Assembly: GCA_900540995.1 (NCBI GenBank)
Contig: UQHO01000014.1
Coordinates: 1 to 47,350, forward strand
DNA length: 47,350 nucleotides
Direction: 5' to 3'
Source of the DNA: an uncultured Collinsella sp.
GTDB lineage: Bacteria > Actinomycetota > Coriobacteriia > Coriobacteriales > Coriobacteriaceae
Part shown: in pieces, positions 23,657 through 31,978 of the stretch
Position numbering within the stretch: the stretch's first letter is position 1
Layout: each line of letters begins with the position of its first letter
Program-made: the position numbers and the translations under genes
Notes under the pieces: model-generated
What the model was told of the DNA's origin: nothing
Seen by the model: only the letters and a program-made list of their open reading frames with translations
Databases searched by the model: none

Positions 23657-25568
23657 GGCAACGACCGCCGAGCGCGCGCTCAACCGCAAGGGTGGCACCA
23701 TGTCGCGCCTCATCAAGACGCTCTTTGGCTTCTACCCCGTGCTTTTGCCCCTCGTCGTCGTCGGCGTGGTGCTCTGCGCCATCATCAACTCCATCGGCGC
23801 GACCTTCCTTCAGAGCGCCCTGCAGATTATTAGCGAATCGTGGCAGTCGGGCGATTGGGAAGCTGCACAGCCCAAGATCGCACAGCTCGTGACCACCCTC
23901 GCCTGCATCTACGGCGTCGGCATCCTGTCCTCGCTGTTCTGGAACCGCGCCATGGCCATCGTCACGCAGGGCTCGCTCGAGAAGCTGCGCGAGAAGATGT
24001 TCAACCGCATGCAGGACTTGCCGATCCGCTACTTCGACACACACCAGCGCGGCGACATCATGAGCCACTACACCAACGATATCGACACGCTGCGCCAGAT
24101 GATCAGCCAGTCGCTGCCCAACCTGCTCATGACGACCATCGTCATCGTCACGGTATTCTTTATCATGCTGTACTACAGCGTGTGGATGTGCCTGGTCATT
24201 GTGGCCGGTGTCGCCTTTATGACCTTTATGACCAAGCTGCTCGGCTCCAACTCCGCGCGTTTCTTTATTGCGCAGCAGACCGAGCTCGGCGTGGTCGAGG
24301 GCCATATCGAGGAAGTCATGAACGGCCAGAAGGTCGTCAAGGCATTCTGCCACGAGTCTGCCGCCGAGGCCGATTTTGACGAGCGCAATGAAAAGCTCTT
24401 CGAGGTCTCGCAGAAGGCCAACATGTACGCCAACATCCTCATGCCCATCCTTATGAACCTGGGAAACCTGCTCTATGTGCTGGTCGCACTGGCAGGCGGC
24501 ATTTTCCTGGCGCTGGGCGTGCCCAACCTGAGCATCTCGGGCATGGCACTGTCCATCGCCGTCGTGGTGCCGTTCCTCAACATGACCAAGCAGTTCTGCG
24601 GACAGATCGGCCAGATCTCGCAGCAGATCAACGCCGTGGTCATGGGCCTCGCCGGCGCCGACCGCATCTTTGAGCTCATCGACGAGGAACCCGAAGCCGA
24701 CGAAGGCTATGTGACGCTCGTCAACGCGCAGGTGAACCCCGATACCTGGCAGCTCGAGGAGGCCGACCACCACACCGGCATGTGGGCGTGGAAACATCCG
24801 CACCGCGCAACCGGCGAAATCGAGTACGTGCCGCTGCGCGGCGACCTGGTCATGGACAACGTGGACTTTGGCTACACGCCCGACCACGAGGTGCTGCACG
24901 GCGTGTCCGTGTACGCCAAGCCGGGTCAGAAGGTCGCGTTTGTCGGCGCCACCGGTGCCGGTAAGACGACCATCACCAACCTCATCAACCGCTTCTACGA
25001 CATCGCCGACGGCAAGATCCGCTACGACGGCATCAACGTCAACAAGATCCGCAAGGCCGACCTGCGCCGCTCGCTGGGCGTCGTGCTACAGGACGTGAAC
25101 CTGTTCACCGGCACTGTGATGGATAACATCCGCTACGGCAACCTGGACGCTACCGACGAGGAGTGCATCGCGGCGGCCAAGCTCGCGGGCGCGGACGACT
25201 TTATCACCCGCCTGCCCGACGGCTACGACACGATGCTCACCGGCAACGGCGCACAGCTGTCGCAGGGCCAGCGCCAGCTGATCTCGATCGCACGCGCCGC
25301 CGTCGCCGATCCGCCGGCGATGATTCTGGACGAGGCCACGTCGAGCATTGACACCCGCACCGAGGCCATCGTGCAGGCGGGCATGGACAAGCTCATGGAG
25401 GGCCGCACGACGTTTGTCATCGCGCACCGCCTGTCCACCGTGCGCAACTCCGACGCAATCATCTGTCTGGACCACGGCCGCATCATCGAGCGCGGCAACC
25501 ACGACGAGCTGATCGCCAAGCGCGGATATTACTACCAGCTGTACACCGGAGCGTTTGAGCTGGAGTAG
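23649..25568 (+). CDS. ABC exporter half-transporter B (catalytic subunit)
   Basis: Second subunit of the heterodimeric exporter, 639 residues from ATG 23649, which has AGGAGG 8 nt upstream. Walker A is GATGAGKTT (about 431-439), the signature is LSQGQRQLISIARA, and Walker B ends MILDEATSSID with the catalytic Glu intact. Before the ATPase it has an extra stretch of about 45 residues (near 370-400) with EADHHTGMWAWKHPHR, as in MdlB-type proteins. Together with subunit A and the MarR gene it forms a three-gene operon that ends with the hairpin at 25602. Confidence 0.93.
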   Translation: MSKATTAERALNRKGGTMSRLIKTLFGFYPVLLPLVVVGVVLCAIINSIGATFLQSALQIISESWQSGDWEAAQPKIAQLVTTLACIYGVGILSSLFWNRAMAIVTQGSLEKLREKMFNRMQDLPIRYFDTHQRGDIMSHYTNDIDTLRQMISQSLPNLLMTTIVIVTVFFIMLYYSVWMCLVIVAGVAFMTFMTKLLGSNSARFFIAQQTELGVVEGHIEEVMNGQKVVKAFCHESAAEADFDERNEKLFEVSQKANMYANILMPILMNLGNLLYVLVALAGGIFLALGVPNLSISGMALSIAVVVPFLNMTKQFCGQIGQISQQINAVVMGLAGADRIFELIDEEPEADEGYVTLVNAQVNPDTWQLEEADHHTGMWAWKHPHRATGEIEYVPLRGDLVMDNVDFGYTPDHEVLHGVSVYAKPGQKVAFVGATGAGKTTITNLINRFYDIADGKIRYDGINVNKIRKADLRRSLGVVLQDVNLFTGTVMDNIRYGNLDATDEECIAAAKLAGADDFITRLPDGYDTMLTGNGAQLSQGQRQLISIARAAVADPPAMILDEATSSIDTRTEAIVQAGMDKLMEGRTTFVIAHRLSTVRNSDAIICLDHGRIIERGNHDELIAKRGYYYQLYTGAFELE

Positions 25569-25601
25569 ATCTGGCAACCCGGAACTACGCCGCAACGCAT
25601 A

Positions 25602-25638
25602 AGCCCCCGCAGCTCATATGAGCTGTGGGGGCTATTTT
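25602..25638 (+). terminator. Terminator of the exporter operon
   Basis: AGCCCCCGCAGCTCAT and its complement form a long stem with one internal mismatch, and ATTTT follows. It is 34 nt after the exporter stop. Confidence 0.75.
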
Positions 25639-25647
25639 CATGCCGGC

Positions 25648-25819
25648 CGGAAACCGTATCCCACTTTTCGGACCCAGAATGGGATGCCGTTTCCCGCTGG
25701 ACCCCCTCCGGGAAACGGCATCCCATTTCAAGGGGGTAAACCGGGATGTAGTTTCCCCTAACGGCACCTTTGGGAAGCCGCATCCCACTCTAGACGCACA
25801 AAACGGGATGAGCTTTCCC
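25648..25819. repeat. Array of six alternating inverted 15-bp motifs
   Basis: Units at 25648, 25681, 25710, 25743, 25772 and 25805 alternate between GGGATGCCGTTTCCC-type and its reverse complement. Start-to-start steps are 33, 29, 33, 29, 33. Spacers between units are 18 or 14 nt and are unlike one another. Units 2 and 3 form a perfect 18-bp stem. The 62-bp period is not a multiple of three, so this is not a coding repeat. Function unknown. Confidence 0.8.
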
Positions 25820-26009
25820 ATGGTGATCCAAGACCAGAAGCATGTCCGATAGCGCAGCCAGGTCAAGAACAACAAGGCAAGCGTCATGCCAATTTGGACG
25901 AGCGTCTGCTGCAGTTTGAGGCTGCTGGCCCATATGGTAGAGTTAACCACCCATGAATTTCAGCACACTGCGTGCTACCTGCTCTTTTGTCATTTAGGGG
26001 AGTGAACTT

Positions 26010-27101
26010 GTGAATACTTCTGTCGCCAAGAAGGCCAGCCAGGCGGTGCGCCTGCTCATGATGGTGCTCACGGCAGTTCTCATCTTCTTCTTCATCAATG
26101 TTATGCTGCTCGTCTCCGATATCCAGGGCACGGCGCGCGTGGTCAATTACGCCGGTCTGGTGCGCGGTACCACGCAGCGAATCGTTAAGCTCGAGGATGC
26201 GGGCCAGCCTCAAGATGACCTGCTCAAAGCCGTGGATTCATACATCAACGGTTTGCGTTACGGAAGTGACGACCTCAACCTCGTCCGTCTCGACGACGAT
26301 GAGTATCAGGCAAAAATGACCGAGCTTGCAAATTATTTTGATGAGCTTTGCGCCGAGATCATCCGCGTGCGCGAAGTCGGCTATGAGAACACCGACATCA
26401 TCCCTATGAGCGAGGAGTTCTTTGGCATTTGCGACGATGCTACGCGACTCGCAGAGGACTACTCTCAGGAGAAGGCGTCGGCGCTCAACTATCTCGAGGG
26501 CTTGGTGATCATCGACATCATGGGCTTGGTGGCGACCTTTGCGGTCGAACTTGTTCGCGCGGTGCGAACTGCCGCGCTCAATCGCGAACTGCAGAGCAAA
26601 GTCTATCTCGACGAAGCCACGGGACTGCCCAACAAGAACAAGTGCGAGGAGGTCTTGGGGCAGGAGCAGCCTGTCTCCGCGGAGTCGCCCGTTGCGATGT
26701 GCGTCTTCGACCTTAACAATCTGCATACGGTCAATAACAACTTCGGCCACGAGAAGGGCGACGAATACATCCGTTCTTTTGCCCAGCAGCTGGGGCGTGT
26801 GGTGTCCGAGACGTGCTTTGTGGGTCGCGACGGCGGCGATGAGTTTATCGCGGTGCTGCGGGATACCGATCGAGCTGCCGTGGAGTCCTGTCTCGCTCGG
26901 GTTCGTGCGAACGTGAACGAGTATTCCGAGGCTCACCCCGACATGCCCATCAGCTATGCGGTGGGCTATGCGCTTTCCAGTGATTTTGACGAGCCGCCTA
27001 CCATGCGCGAACTCTTTTCCCAGGCCGACAAAAACATGTACATCGACAAGAACCGCGTAAAGGCAGCCAAGGCAGCCGGGCTGCCACGCGAGGAACGCTA
27101 A
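26010..27101 (+). CDS. Membrane diguanylate cyclase (GGDEF)
   Basis: Predicted to make cyclic di-GMP from two GTP. 363 residues, starting at GTG 26010 behind AGGGGAG. Topology: TM1 14-35, an outer domain of about 125 residues with a PilJ-like VVNYAGLVRGTTQRIVKLE helix, TM2 about 163-181, then the GGDEF domain from about 200. The active motif is GRDGGDEFIA (275-279), and FDLNNLHTVNNNFGHEKGDEY is the preceding substrate-binding stretch. The residues just before GGDEF give no RxxD, so the usual inhibitory I-site seems absent. It lies downstream of the exporter operon and converges on a LysR gene. Confidence 0.9.
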   Translation: MNTSVAKKASQAVRLLMMVLTAVLIFFFINVMLLVSDIQGTARVVNYAGLVRGTTQRIVKLEDAGQPQDDLLKAVDSYINGLRYGSDDLNLVRLDDDEYQAKMTELANYFDELCAEIIRVREVGYENTDIIPMSEEFFGICDDATRLAEDYSQEKASALNYLEGLVIIDIMGLVATFAVELVRAVRTAALNRELQSKVYLDEATGLPNKNKCEEVLGQEQPVSAESPVAMCVFDLNNLHTVNNNFGHEKGDEYIRSFAQQLGRVVSETCFVGRDGGDEFIAVLRDTDRAAVESCLARVRANVNEYSEAHPDMPISYAVGYALSSDFDEPPTMRELFSQADKNMYIDKNRVKAAKAAGLPREER

Positions 27102-27144
27102 ACCCGTAGCAAAGGGTAGCTAATTTGGGACGGGGCTCTTTTGG
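27102..27144. terminator. Convergent spacer with weak hairpin
   Basis: 43 bp between convergent GGDEF and LysR genes. GTAGC and GCTAC pair across a CTCTTTT stretch. It could end transcription from both sides but the stem is short. Confidence 0.35.
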
Positions 27145-28023
27145 CTACTTGAGAAGCTGAGCCATTGCGTTGACGAATTTTTGGACTTGGAGGGTGGGCT
27201 CGAGCGGGTAGTGCAGAAAGACCGGCACCTCGCGGCCGCACAGGAACGGTACGCCCACAAAGGCCGGGTGCACGCCCGACCACGATCCGCAGGTGAGCAC
27301 CGCATCGCCCTTTTCCTCCGCATCGTTAAAGAGCGCAAAGTCAAAGCTGTCCACGTCAATCACATCCACACCGCCGTCAGCCAACAGATCGATGCGCAGG
27401 CTGTCCATGGCGTCGTTGCCGTGGCGCAACACGCGCAGGCGCATGCCCTCCAAGTCGGCAACTGTGATGCGGCCCTTACGCGCAAGCGGGCTCGTGCGCG
27501 GCACATCGATATAAAACGGCACGTTGACGATGAGAAGCTTTTGGCATGCATCGCCCCAGCGTGGAGTCGAAAAACTCGACTGCACCACATCGACCTCACG
27601 GCCCAAGCTGCGCATGACGGTCTCGCGTTCGTCGTACAGGTCACTCACCGGCACAATCTCAAAACGCAGCGACGGCTCCAGCTCGTGCACACCCGTCCAC
27701 ATCGAAAGCGTCTGACGGCCCGGGCACATCATCGACACGCCCAGGCGCACCGCACCGCCATCACCCGCAGCGCGTCGGGCACGGCGCAGGGCATCCTCAG
27801 ACTGGCGCATGATCGAGCGCGCATCGTCCACCAACAGCGCCCCCGCAGGCGTCACCTTGACGCCCGAATGCGAACGCTCGAACAGCGTGATGCCGAACTC
27901 GGCCTCGAACCCCGACACCTGCTTGACGAGTGCCGGGGTCGACACGCGCAATTTTGCCGCGGCGCGCGAGAAACTTCCCAGCTCCGCGGCGGCCGAAATA
28001 GCCTCAAGTCGTCGATCGTACAC
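27145..28023 (-). CDS. LysR-family transcription regulator
   Basis: 292 residues from GTG 28023, which has GGAGAG 5 nt upstream; an earlier in-frame start at 28056 is less likely. The HTH covers about 1-60 (AELGSFSRAAAKLRVSTPAL then FEAEFGITLFERS and GVKVTPAG). The effector domain follows from about 90. It is divergent from the SDR-MFS-Gfo operon, the usual arrangement for a LysR activator of its neighbours. The inducer is likely a substrate of that pathway. Confidence 0.9.
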   Translation of the reverse strand: MYDRRLEAISAAAELGSFSRAAAKLRVSTPALVKQVSGFEAEFGITLFERSHSGVKVTPAGALLVDDARSIMRQSEDALRRARRAAGDGGAVRLGVSMMCPGRQTLSMWTGVHELEPSLRFEIVPVSDLYDERETVMRSLGREVDVVQSSFSTPRWGDACQKLLIVNVPFYIDVPRTSPLARKGRITVADLEGMRLRVLRHGNDAMDSLRIDLLADGGVDVIDVDSFDFALFNDAEEKGDAVLTCGSWSGVHPAFVGVPFLCGREVPVFLHYPLEPTLQVQKFVNAMAQLLK

Positions 28024-28157
28024 GTCATCTCTCCGTTTTCTCACGTACGGCCACACGGTGCCGCAGGGGGTCGTTTTCGCAGGTCACATGCTCAACACAG
28101 GCAAACTGTGGCGCACGGTGTAAACCTACGGTTAACGCCATTCTAACAAATATGCAA

Positions 28158-28186
28158 TTCACCTGCGCAAACGCAAAGCATACGAT
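28158..28186 (+). promoter_or_regulatory. Probable promoter of the SDR operon
   Basis: TTCACC, 17-bp spacer, TACGAT, located 70 bp upstream of the SDR start and in the shared LysR intergenic region. A GGGTCG/CGACCC hairpin with an 11-nt loop lies downstream, before the ribosome site. Confidence 0.45.
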
Positions 28187-28255
28187 AACCAGCGAAAACC
28201 ACGTGGGTCGGTTAATGGGAGCGACCCGCTGGGAGGCACAAGAAGGGAAGTTCCT

Positions 28256-29137
28256 ATGAGCAATTGGATTAAGCTCGAGGGCGATGTCTGCGCCGTGACT
28301 GGCGCGCTCGGCGGTATGGGCGCCGAGATCTGCCGCGAGTTCGCCCGCAATGGCGCCAACGTCGTCATGCTCGACCTGGACGAGGAGAAGGTCAAGGCCG
28401 CTGCCGCCGACCTCGCTGCCGAGTTTGGCATCCACGCCGAGGGCTACAAGATGAACGCCACCGACGAGGCCGAAGTTCAGGCCGCCGTCGACGCCACCAT
28501 CGCCAACTTCGGCCGCGTCGACGTCCTCGTCAACACCGCCGGCATCCTGCGCTTCGCCGCTATGGAGGACCTGCCATTGAGCGACTGGGAGCAGGTGCTC
28601 AACGTCAACCTCACCGGCTACTTCATCACCTCGCAGCGCTTTGGTCGCGAAATGATCAAGGCCGGCCAGGGCCGTCTGGTGCACATCTCCACCGTCGCCA
28701 GCCACTCCCCCGAGACGTTCTCGGGCGTGTACAGCTCCACCAAGGCCGGCGTCAACATGATGTCCAAGATGCTCGCCGCCGAGTGGGGCCCGTATGGCGT
28801 GCGCTCCAACTGCGTTGAGCCCTGCTTCGTCAAGACCCCCATGTCGGCCAACTTCTATGCCGACCCCGAGGTCGAGAAGAGCCGCAGCCGCCTGATCGCC
28901 ACGCGCCGCATCGGCGAGGTCAGCGATATCGCCAACGCCGTCATGTTCCTGGCGTCCAAGCGCTCGGACTTTACCACCGGCGACGCCATCAAGGTCGACG
29001 GCGGCTTCTCCAACATGATGGGCGACCTCACCGCCAAGCCCGGCGGCCGTCGTGCATACGCCGACAACTACCTTAAGAACAAGGGTGTCGAGCTCTGGTC
29101 CGATGAGTCCGGCGTCGCCAAGCCGACCGACCAGTAA
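28256..29137 (+). CDS. Short-chain dehydrogenase/reductase
   Basis: NAD(P)-dependent oxidoreductase of 293 residues. The nucleotide-binding motif is TGALGGMG (15-22), the NNAG equivalent is NTAG (93-96), the active-site Ser is near 145 in HISTVAS, and Tyr-Lys are YSSTK (Y159, K163). It has about 40 residues more at the C-terminus than most classical SDRs. The acidic residue after strand 2 (LDLDEEK) suggests NAD preference. It is followed by an OFA-type MFS and a Gfo/Idh/MocA protein, so oxidation of a sugar, sugar acid or cyclitol is likely. The substrate is unknown. Confidence 0.9.
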   Translation: MSNWIKLEGDVCAVTGALGGMGAEICREFARNGANVVMLDLDEEKVKAAAADLAAEFGIHAEGYKMNATDEAEVQAAVDATIANFGRVDVLVNTAGILRFAAMEDLPLSDWEQVLNVNLTGYFITSQRFGREMIKAGQGRLVHISTVASHSPETFSGVYSSTKAGVNMMSKMLAAEWGPYGVRSNCVEPCFVKTPMSANFYADPEVEKSRSRLIATRRIGEVSDIANAVMFLASKRSDFTTGDAIKVDGGFSNMMGDLTAKPGGRRAYADNYLKNKGVELWSDESGVAKPTDQ

Positions 29138-29203
29138 ACCAACCTGACAGGGAGGCCCCGCGGACACGCCCGCTCCTCCCCCGCATCGATTAGAAAGAGT
29201 CCA

Positions 29204-30460
29204 ATGGCTTCCACCAACTCCAACAAGGGTCGCGCCGTCGTGCTTTCCGCCGCGTGCGTCACCATGTTCTTCATCAGCTCCATCGCGCTGTACTCCGTCG
29301 TGAGCAAAAACCTGCTCGCCGTCTATCCCGAGTGGTCCAGTGCCCTCACCTGGGCCTTCCCGGTCTTCCAGACCATCATGGCCGTGACGGGCATCTTCGC
29401 CGGCCGCATCTCCGATAAGATCGGCCCGCGCAACGTCGTGATCGCCGCCGCCGTGTGCTACGGCGTGGGCTGGTTCATGTCCGGCACCGTCACCGAGCCG
29501 TGGCAGTTCTACCTGTGGTTCTCGCTTGTCGCCGCCGTCGGCAACGGCCTGGGCTACAACCCGGCGCTCACCACCGGCCAAAAGTGGTTCATCGACAAGA
29601 AGGGCCTCGCCTCTGGCATCACCCTGGCCGCTTCGACTGCCGGTCCCGCCGTGCTGTCCCCGGTGCTCGCCTCGCTGCTGATCCCGAGCCTTGGCATCTT
29701 CGGCGCTCTTAAGGCACTCGGCGTCATCTTCTTTGTGATGATCGCCGCCTCCGCCCTGTTCCTGAAGGCCCCCGAGGCCGGTTGGTTGCCCGAGGGCTTC
29801 GAGGCCCCCAAGGGCGGCGCCCACGCCGGCACCTTCGGCGACCTCACCCCGGGCGAGATGGTCAAGACCCCGCGCTTCTGGGTCCTCATCATCACCTTCG
29901 CCTTTGCCGCCACCGCCGGCACCCTGCTCGTCGGCAAGGTTGCCTCCATCGCCGCCGTCCAGCTCTTCGCCGACCCCACGAGCGCCGCAGCCGTCGCCCT
30001 CGGCGGTGTGGTCGTCTCCGTCAACACCTGCGCCAACCTGGTCGGCCGTCTGTCCTTTGGCCAGATCATCGACAAGCTCGGTGCCTACAAGTCGCTGCTC
30101 ATCAGCCTTGTCGTCACCATCGTCGCGCTCGTCATCATGTCGATGAGCTTTACGCAGAGCATGTTCTTTGTGGCGCTCGCCCTGCTCGGCTTTAGCTTTG
30201 GCGCCCTGCTCGTCATCTACCCGCCGCTCACCGGTGGCGCCTTCGGCACCAGCAACATCGGCGTCAACTACGGCATCATGTTCCTGGGCTATGCCGCTTC
30301 CACCTGGATCAGCCAGCCCATCACTGCCGTGCTGTATCACGCCGAGGCCGGCAGCGCCGCCTACCAGCAGTCCTTCTACGGCGCCATCGTGATCGCCGCC
30401 ATCGCCGTCGTGCTCACCGTCTACATGATGGTCTCCGACAGCAAGAAGAAGTCCGCCTAG
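29204..30460 (+). CDS. MFS transporter, OFA (oxalate/formate antiporter) type
   Basis: 12-segment carrier of 418 residues. The OFA pattern is visible: GIFAGRISDKIGPRNVVIAA in the loop between segments 2 and 3, the long central loop, and the half-repeat SFGQIIDKLGAYKSLLIS. OFA members move small carboxylates, sometimes by exchange. The gene lies 66 bp after the SDR and before the Gfo/Idh gene on one strand. A 31-bp palindrome after its stop may reduce readthrough. It probably imports the acid or sugar acid acted on by its neighbours. Confidence 0.88.
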   Translation: MASTNSNKGRAVVLSAACVTMFFISSIALYSVVSKNLLAVYPEWSSALTWAFPVFQTIMAVTGIFAGRISDKIGPRNVVIAAAVCYGVGWFMSGTVTEPWQFYLWFSLVAAVGNGLGYNPALTTGQKWFIDKKGLASGITLAASTAGPAVLSPVLASLLIPSLGIFGALKALGVIFFVMIAASALFLKAPEAGWLPEGFEAPKGGAHAGTFGDLTPGEMVKTPRFWVLIITFAFAATAGTLLVGKVASIAAVQLFADPTSAAAVALGGVVVSVNTCANLVGRLSFGQIIDKLGAYKSLLISLVVTIVALVIMSMSFTQSMFFVALALLGFSFGALLVIYPPLTGGAFGTSNIGVNYGIMFLGYAASTWISQPITAVLYHAEAGSAAYQQSFYGAIVIAAIAVVLTVYMMVSDSKKKSA

Positions 30461-30469
30461 CAATTACCG

Positions 30470-30500
30470 ATGTGACAAAGGGACTGTCCCTTTGTCACAT
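30470..30500. repeat. 31-bp palindrome between MFS and Gfo/Idh genes
   Basis: Identical to the copy at 11575-11605. It lies 10 nt after the MFS stop and 29 nt before the Gfo/Idh start, inside the presumed operon. It would form a 14-bp stem in RNA but has no T-tract. Confidence 0.75.
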
Positions 30501-30529
30501 TCCATCGCCACCACTGTTAAGGAGTCGAA

Positions 30530-31570
30530 ATGTCTGAGCTCAACCCCGTCCGCATTGCCGTCATCGGCGCCGGCGCCATGGGCCGCAACCACATCCGCTT
30601 TGTCACCGAGGAGCCCGAGGCCGAGCTCGTCGCCATCGCCGACGCCTTTGAGGGCGCCCGCGCCACGGCCGAGGCCGCCGGCGTGCCGTTCTTTACCGAT
30701 CCCGCCCAGATGATGGACGAGGTCAAGCCCGAGGCCGTCATCATCGCCACGCCCAACGACCTGCACCTGGGCGTCGCCCGCGAGGCCGTCAAGCGCAACA
30801 TCGTGCCGCTGGTCGAAAAGCCGATCTCCAACGACCTCGAGGATGCCCAGGCCTTCGCCGCCGAGGCCGAGACCGCCGGCGTGCCCGTGCTCGTGGGTCA
30901 GCACCGTCGCCACAACCCCTTTGTCAACAAGGCCAAGGAGATCATCGAGTCCGGCGAGCTGGGCAAGCTCACCGTGTCGAGCTTCCACTACATGATCTAC
31001 AAGAACGACGAGTACTTCGATGTCGAGTGGCGCCGCAAGAAGGGCGCCGGCCCGATCCTGGTCAACCTGGTGCACGACGTCGACCTGCTCCGTTACCTGC
31101 TGGGCGAGCCCGTCGCCGTCCAGGGCATGCAGTCCAGCGCCGCCCGCGGTTTTGAGACCGAGGACTCCGCCGTGGTCAACGTCCGCTTTGCCGATGGCGC
31201 GCTTGCGAGCATGACCATCTCCGACGCCACCGCCAGCCCCTGGAACTGGGAGGCCACCGCTCGCGAGGATCCGCAGTACCGCCCCTTCGACGCCGACGCC
31301 TACTTTATTGGCGGCACCAAGGGTGCCCTTTCGCTGCCCCGCCTGCACCAGTTCTCCTACGACGGCGCATCCAACTGGCACAAGCCGCTGCAGATGGAGA
31401 TCCCGGCCGTTGACCCAGCGCTGCCGCACAAGATGCAGCTCAAGCACTTTGTGAAGGTTGTCCGCCGCGAGGTCGAGCCCGTCGTGACCCCCGCCGACAA
31501 CGTTAAGACGCTCACGCTTCTCAACGCCATCAAGGAGGCCGCCGAGACCGGCCAGCTCGTCGAGCTGTAA
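30530..31570 (+). CDS. Gfo/Idh/MocA-family oxidoreductase
   Basis: NAD(P)-dependent dehydrogenase of 346 residues acting on sugars, inositols or sugar acids. The Rossmann motif is GAGAMG (13-18) and the catalytic Lys sits in VEKPIS (E96-K97-P98). The C-terminal alpha/beta domain has WRRKKGAGPILVNLVHDVDL, including the conserved H-D-V-D motif. AAGGAG precedes the ATG. It is the last gene of the SDR-MFS-Gfo cluster. A two-step oxidation/reduction (epimerisation) of one substrate by the SDR and this enzyme is a plausible reading, not a demonstrated one. Confidence 0.9.
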   Translation: MSELNPVRIAVIGAGAMGRNHIRFVTEEPEAELVAIADAFEGARATAEAAGVPFFTDPAQMMDEVKPEAVIIATPNDLHLGVAREAVKRNIVPLVEKPISNDLEDAQAFAAEAETAGVPVLVGQHRRHNPFVNKAKEIIESGELGKLTVSSFHYMIYKNDEYFDVEWRRKKGAGPILVNLVHDVDLLRYLLGEPVAVQGMQSSAARGFETEDSAVVNVRFADGALASMTISDATASPWNWEATAREDPQYRPFDADAYFIGGTKGALSLPRLHQFSYDGASNWHKPLQMEIPAVDPALPHKMQLKHFVKVVRREVEPVVTPADNVKTLTLLNAIKEAAETGQLVEL

Positions 31571-31643
31571 CGCCTTAGGACAGACCGCGGCAGAAACCCC
31601 ATGCCGAGCCCCTCGGTTCGCCACAAATATGCCCCTCTTCTTT

Positions 31644-31678
31644 GCCCCGCGAGCAGCCTCCTGCCTGCGGGGCTTTTT
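31644..31678 (+). terminator. Terminator of the SDR-MFS-Gfo operon
   Basis: GCCCCGC / GCGGGGC with a 16-nt loop and TTTTT, 73 nt after the Gfo/Idh stop. Confidence 0.8.
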
Positions 31679-31737
31679 GCTACCTTGCCGATGATTTTTC
31701 TGGAACGGGGCCTTTTGCACCTCGGCTTGATTCGTTC

Positions 31738-31897
31738 GCCACGAAATGGGCCTATCTACTACGTTTAACCGATTACCCCCAACCATACCGAATTTCGCGA
31801 AATAAAAACCGCAGGTAAACGGCTTGCGTATTCTCGGAAAACCGGGGGATGGTCGACCCATACGGTTCAAACGTAGTAGATAGGCCATTTTCGTGGC
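31738..31897. repeat. 160-bp palindromic element, copy 2
   Basis: Left arm at 31738-31766 (starts GCCACGAAATGGGCCTATCT) and right arm at 31869-31897 are nearly perfect complements over about 28 bp. The interior matches copy 1 (20962-21116). It lies 80 bp upstream of tex. Confidence 0.62.
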
Positions 31898-31978
31898 ACG
31901 GCCCAAAACAGTCTTTTGGGACGGGTGGTATCCTTGGTAGCTCTGTGCTGCAAACGCACCTTTACCGCAAGGAGTTTC

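Noticed and set aside
25648..25819. CRISPR array
   Set aside because: Units alternate orientation, are 15 bp and vary inside; spacers are 14 or 18 nt; no cas genes are in the window.
25585..25950. Open frames through the alternating motif array with repeated GCRFP- and RETASH-like words
   Set aside because: The 62-bp period breaks the reading frame, no ribosome site is present, and the words follow from the palindromic DNA motif.
28025..30463. An 812-residue minus-strand frame opposite the SDR and MFS genes
   Set aside because: Gly/Asp/His-rich shadow of genes with clear SDR and MFS motifs.
20962..31897. Insertion sequence
   Set aside because: No transposase frame and only short internal similarity; at most a non-autonomous element or a structured RNA.
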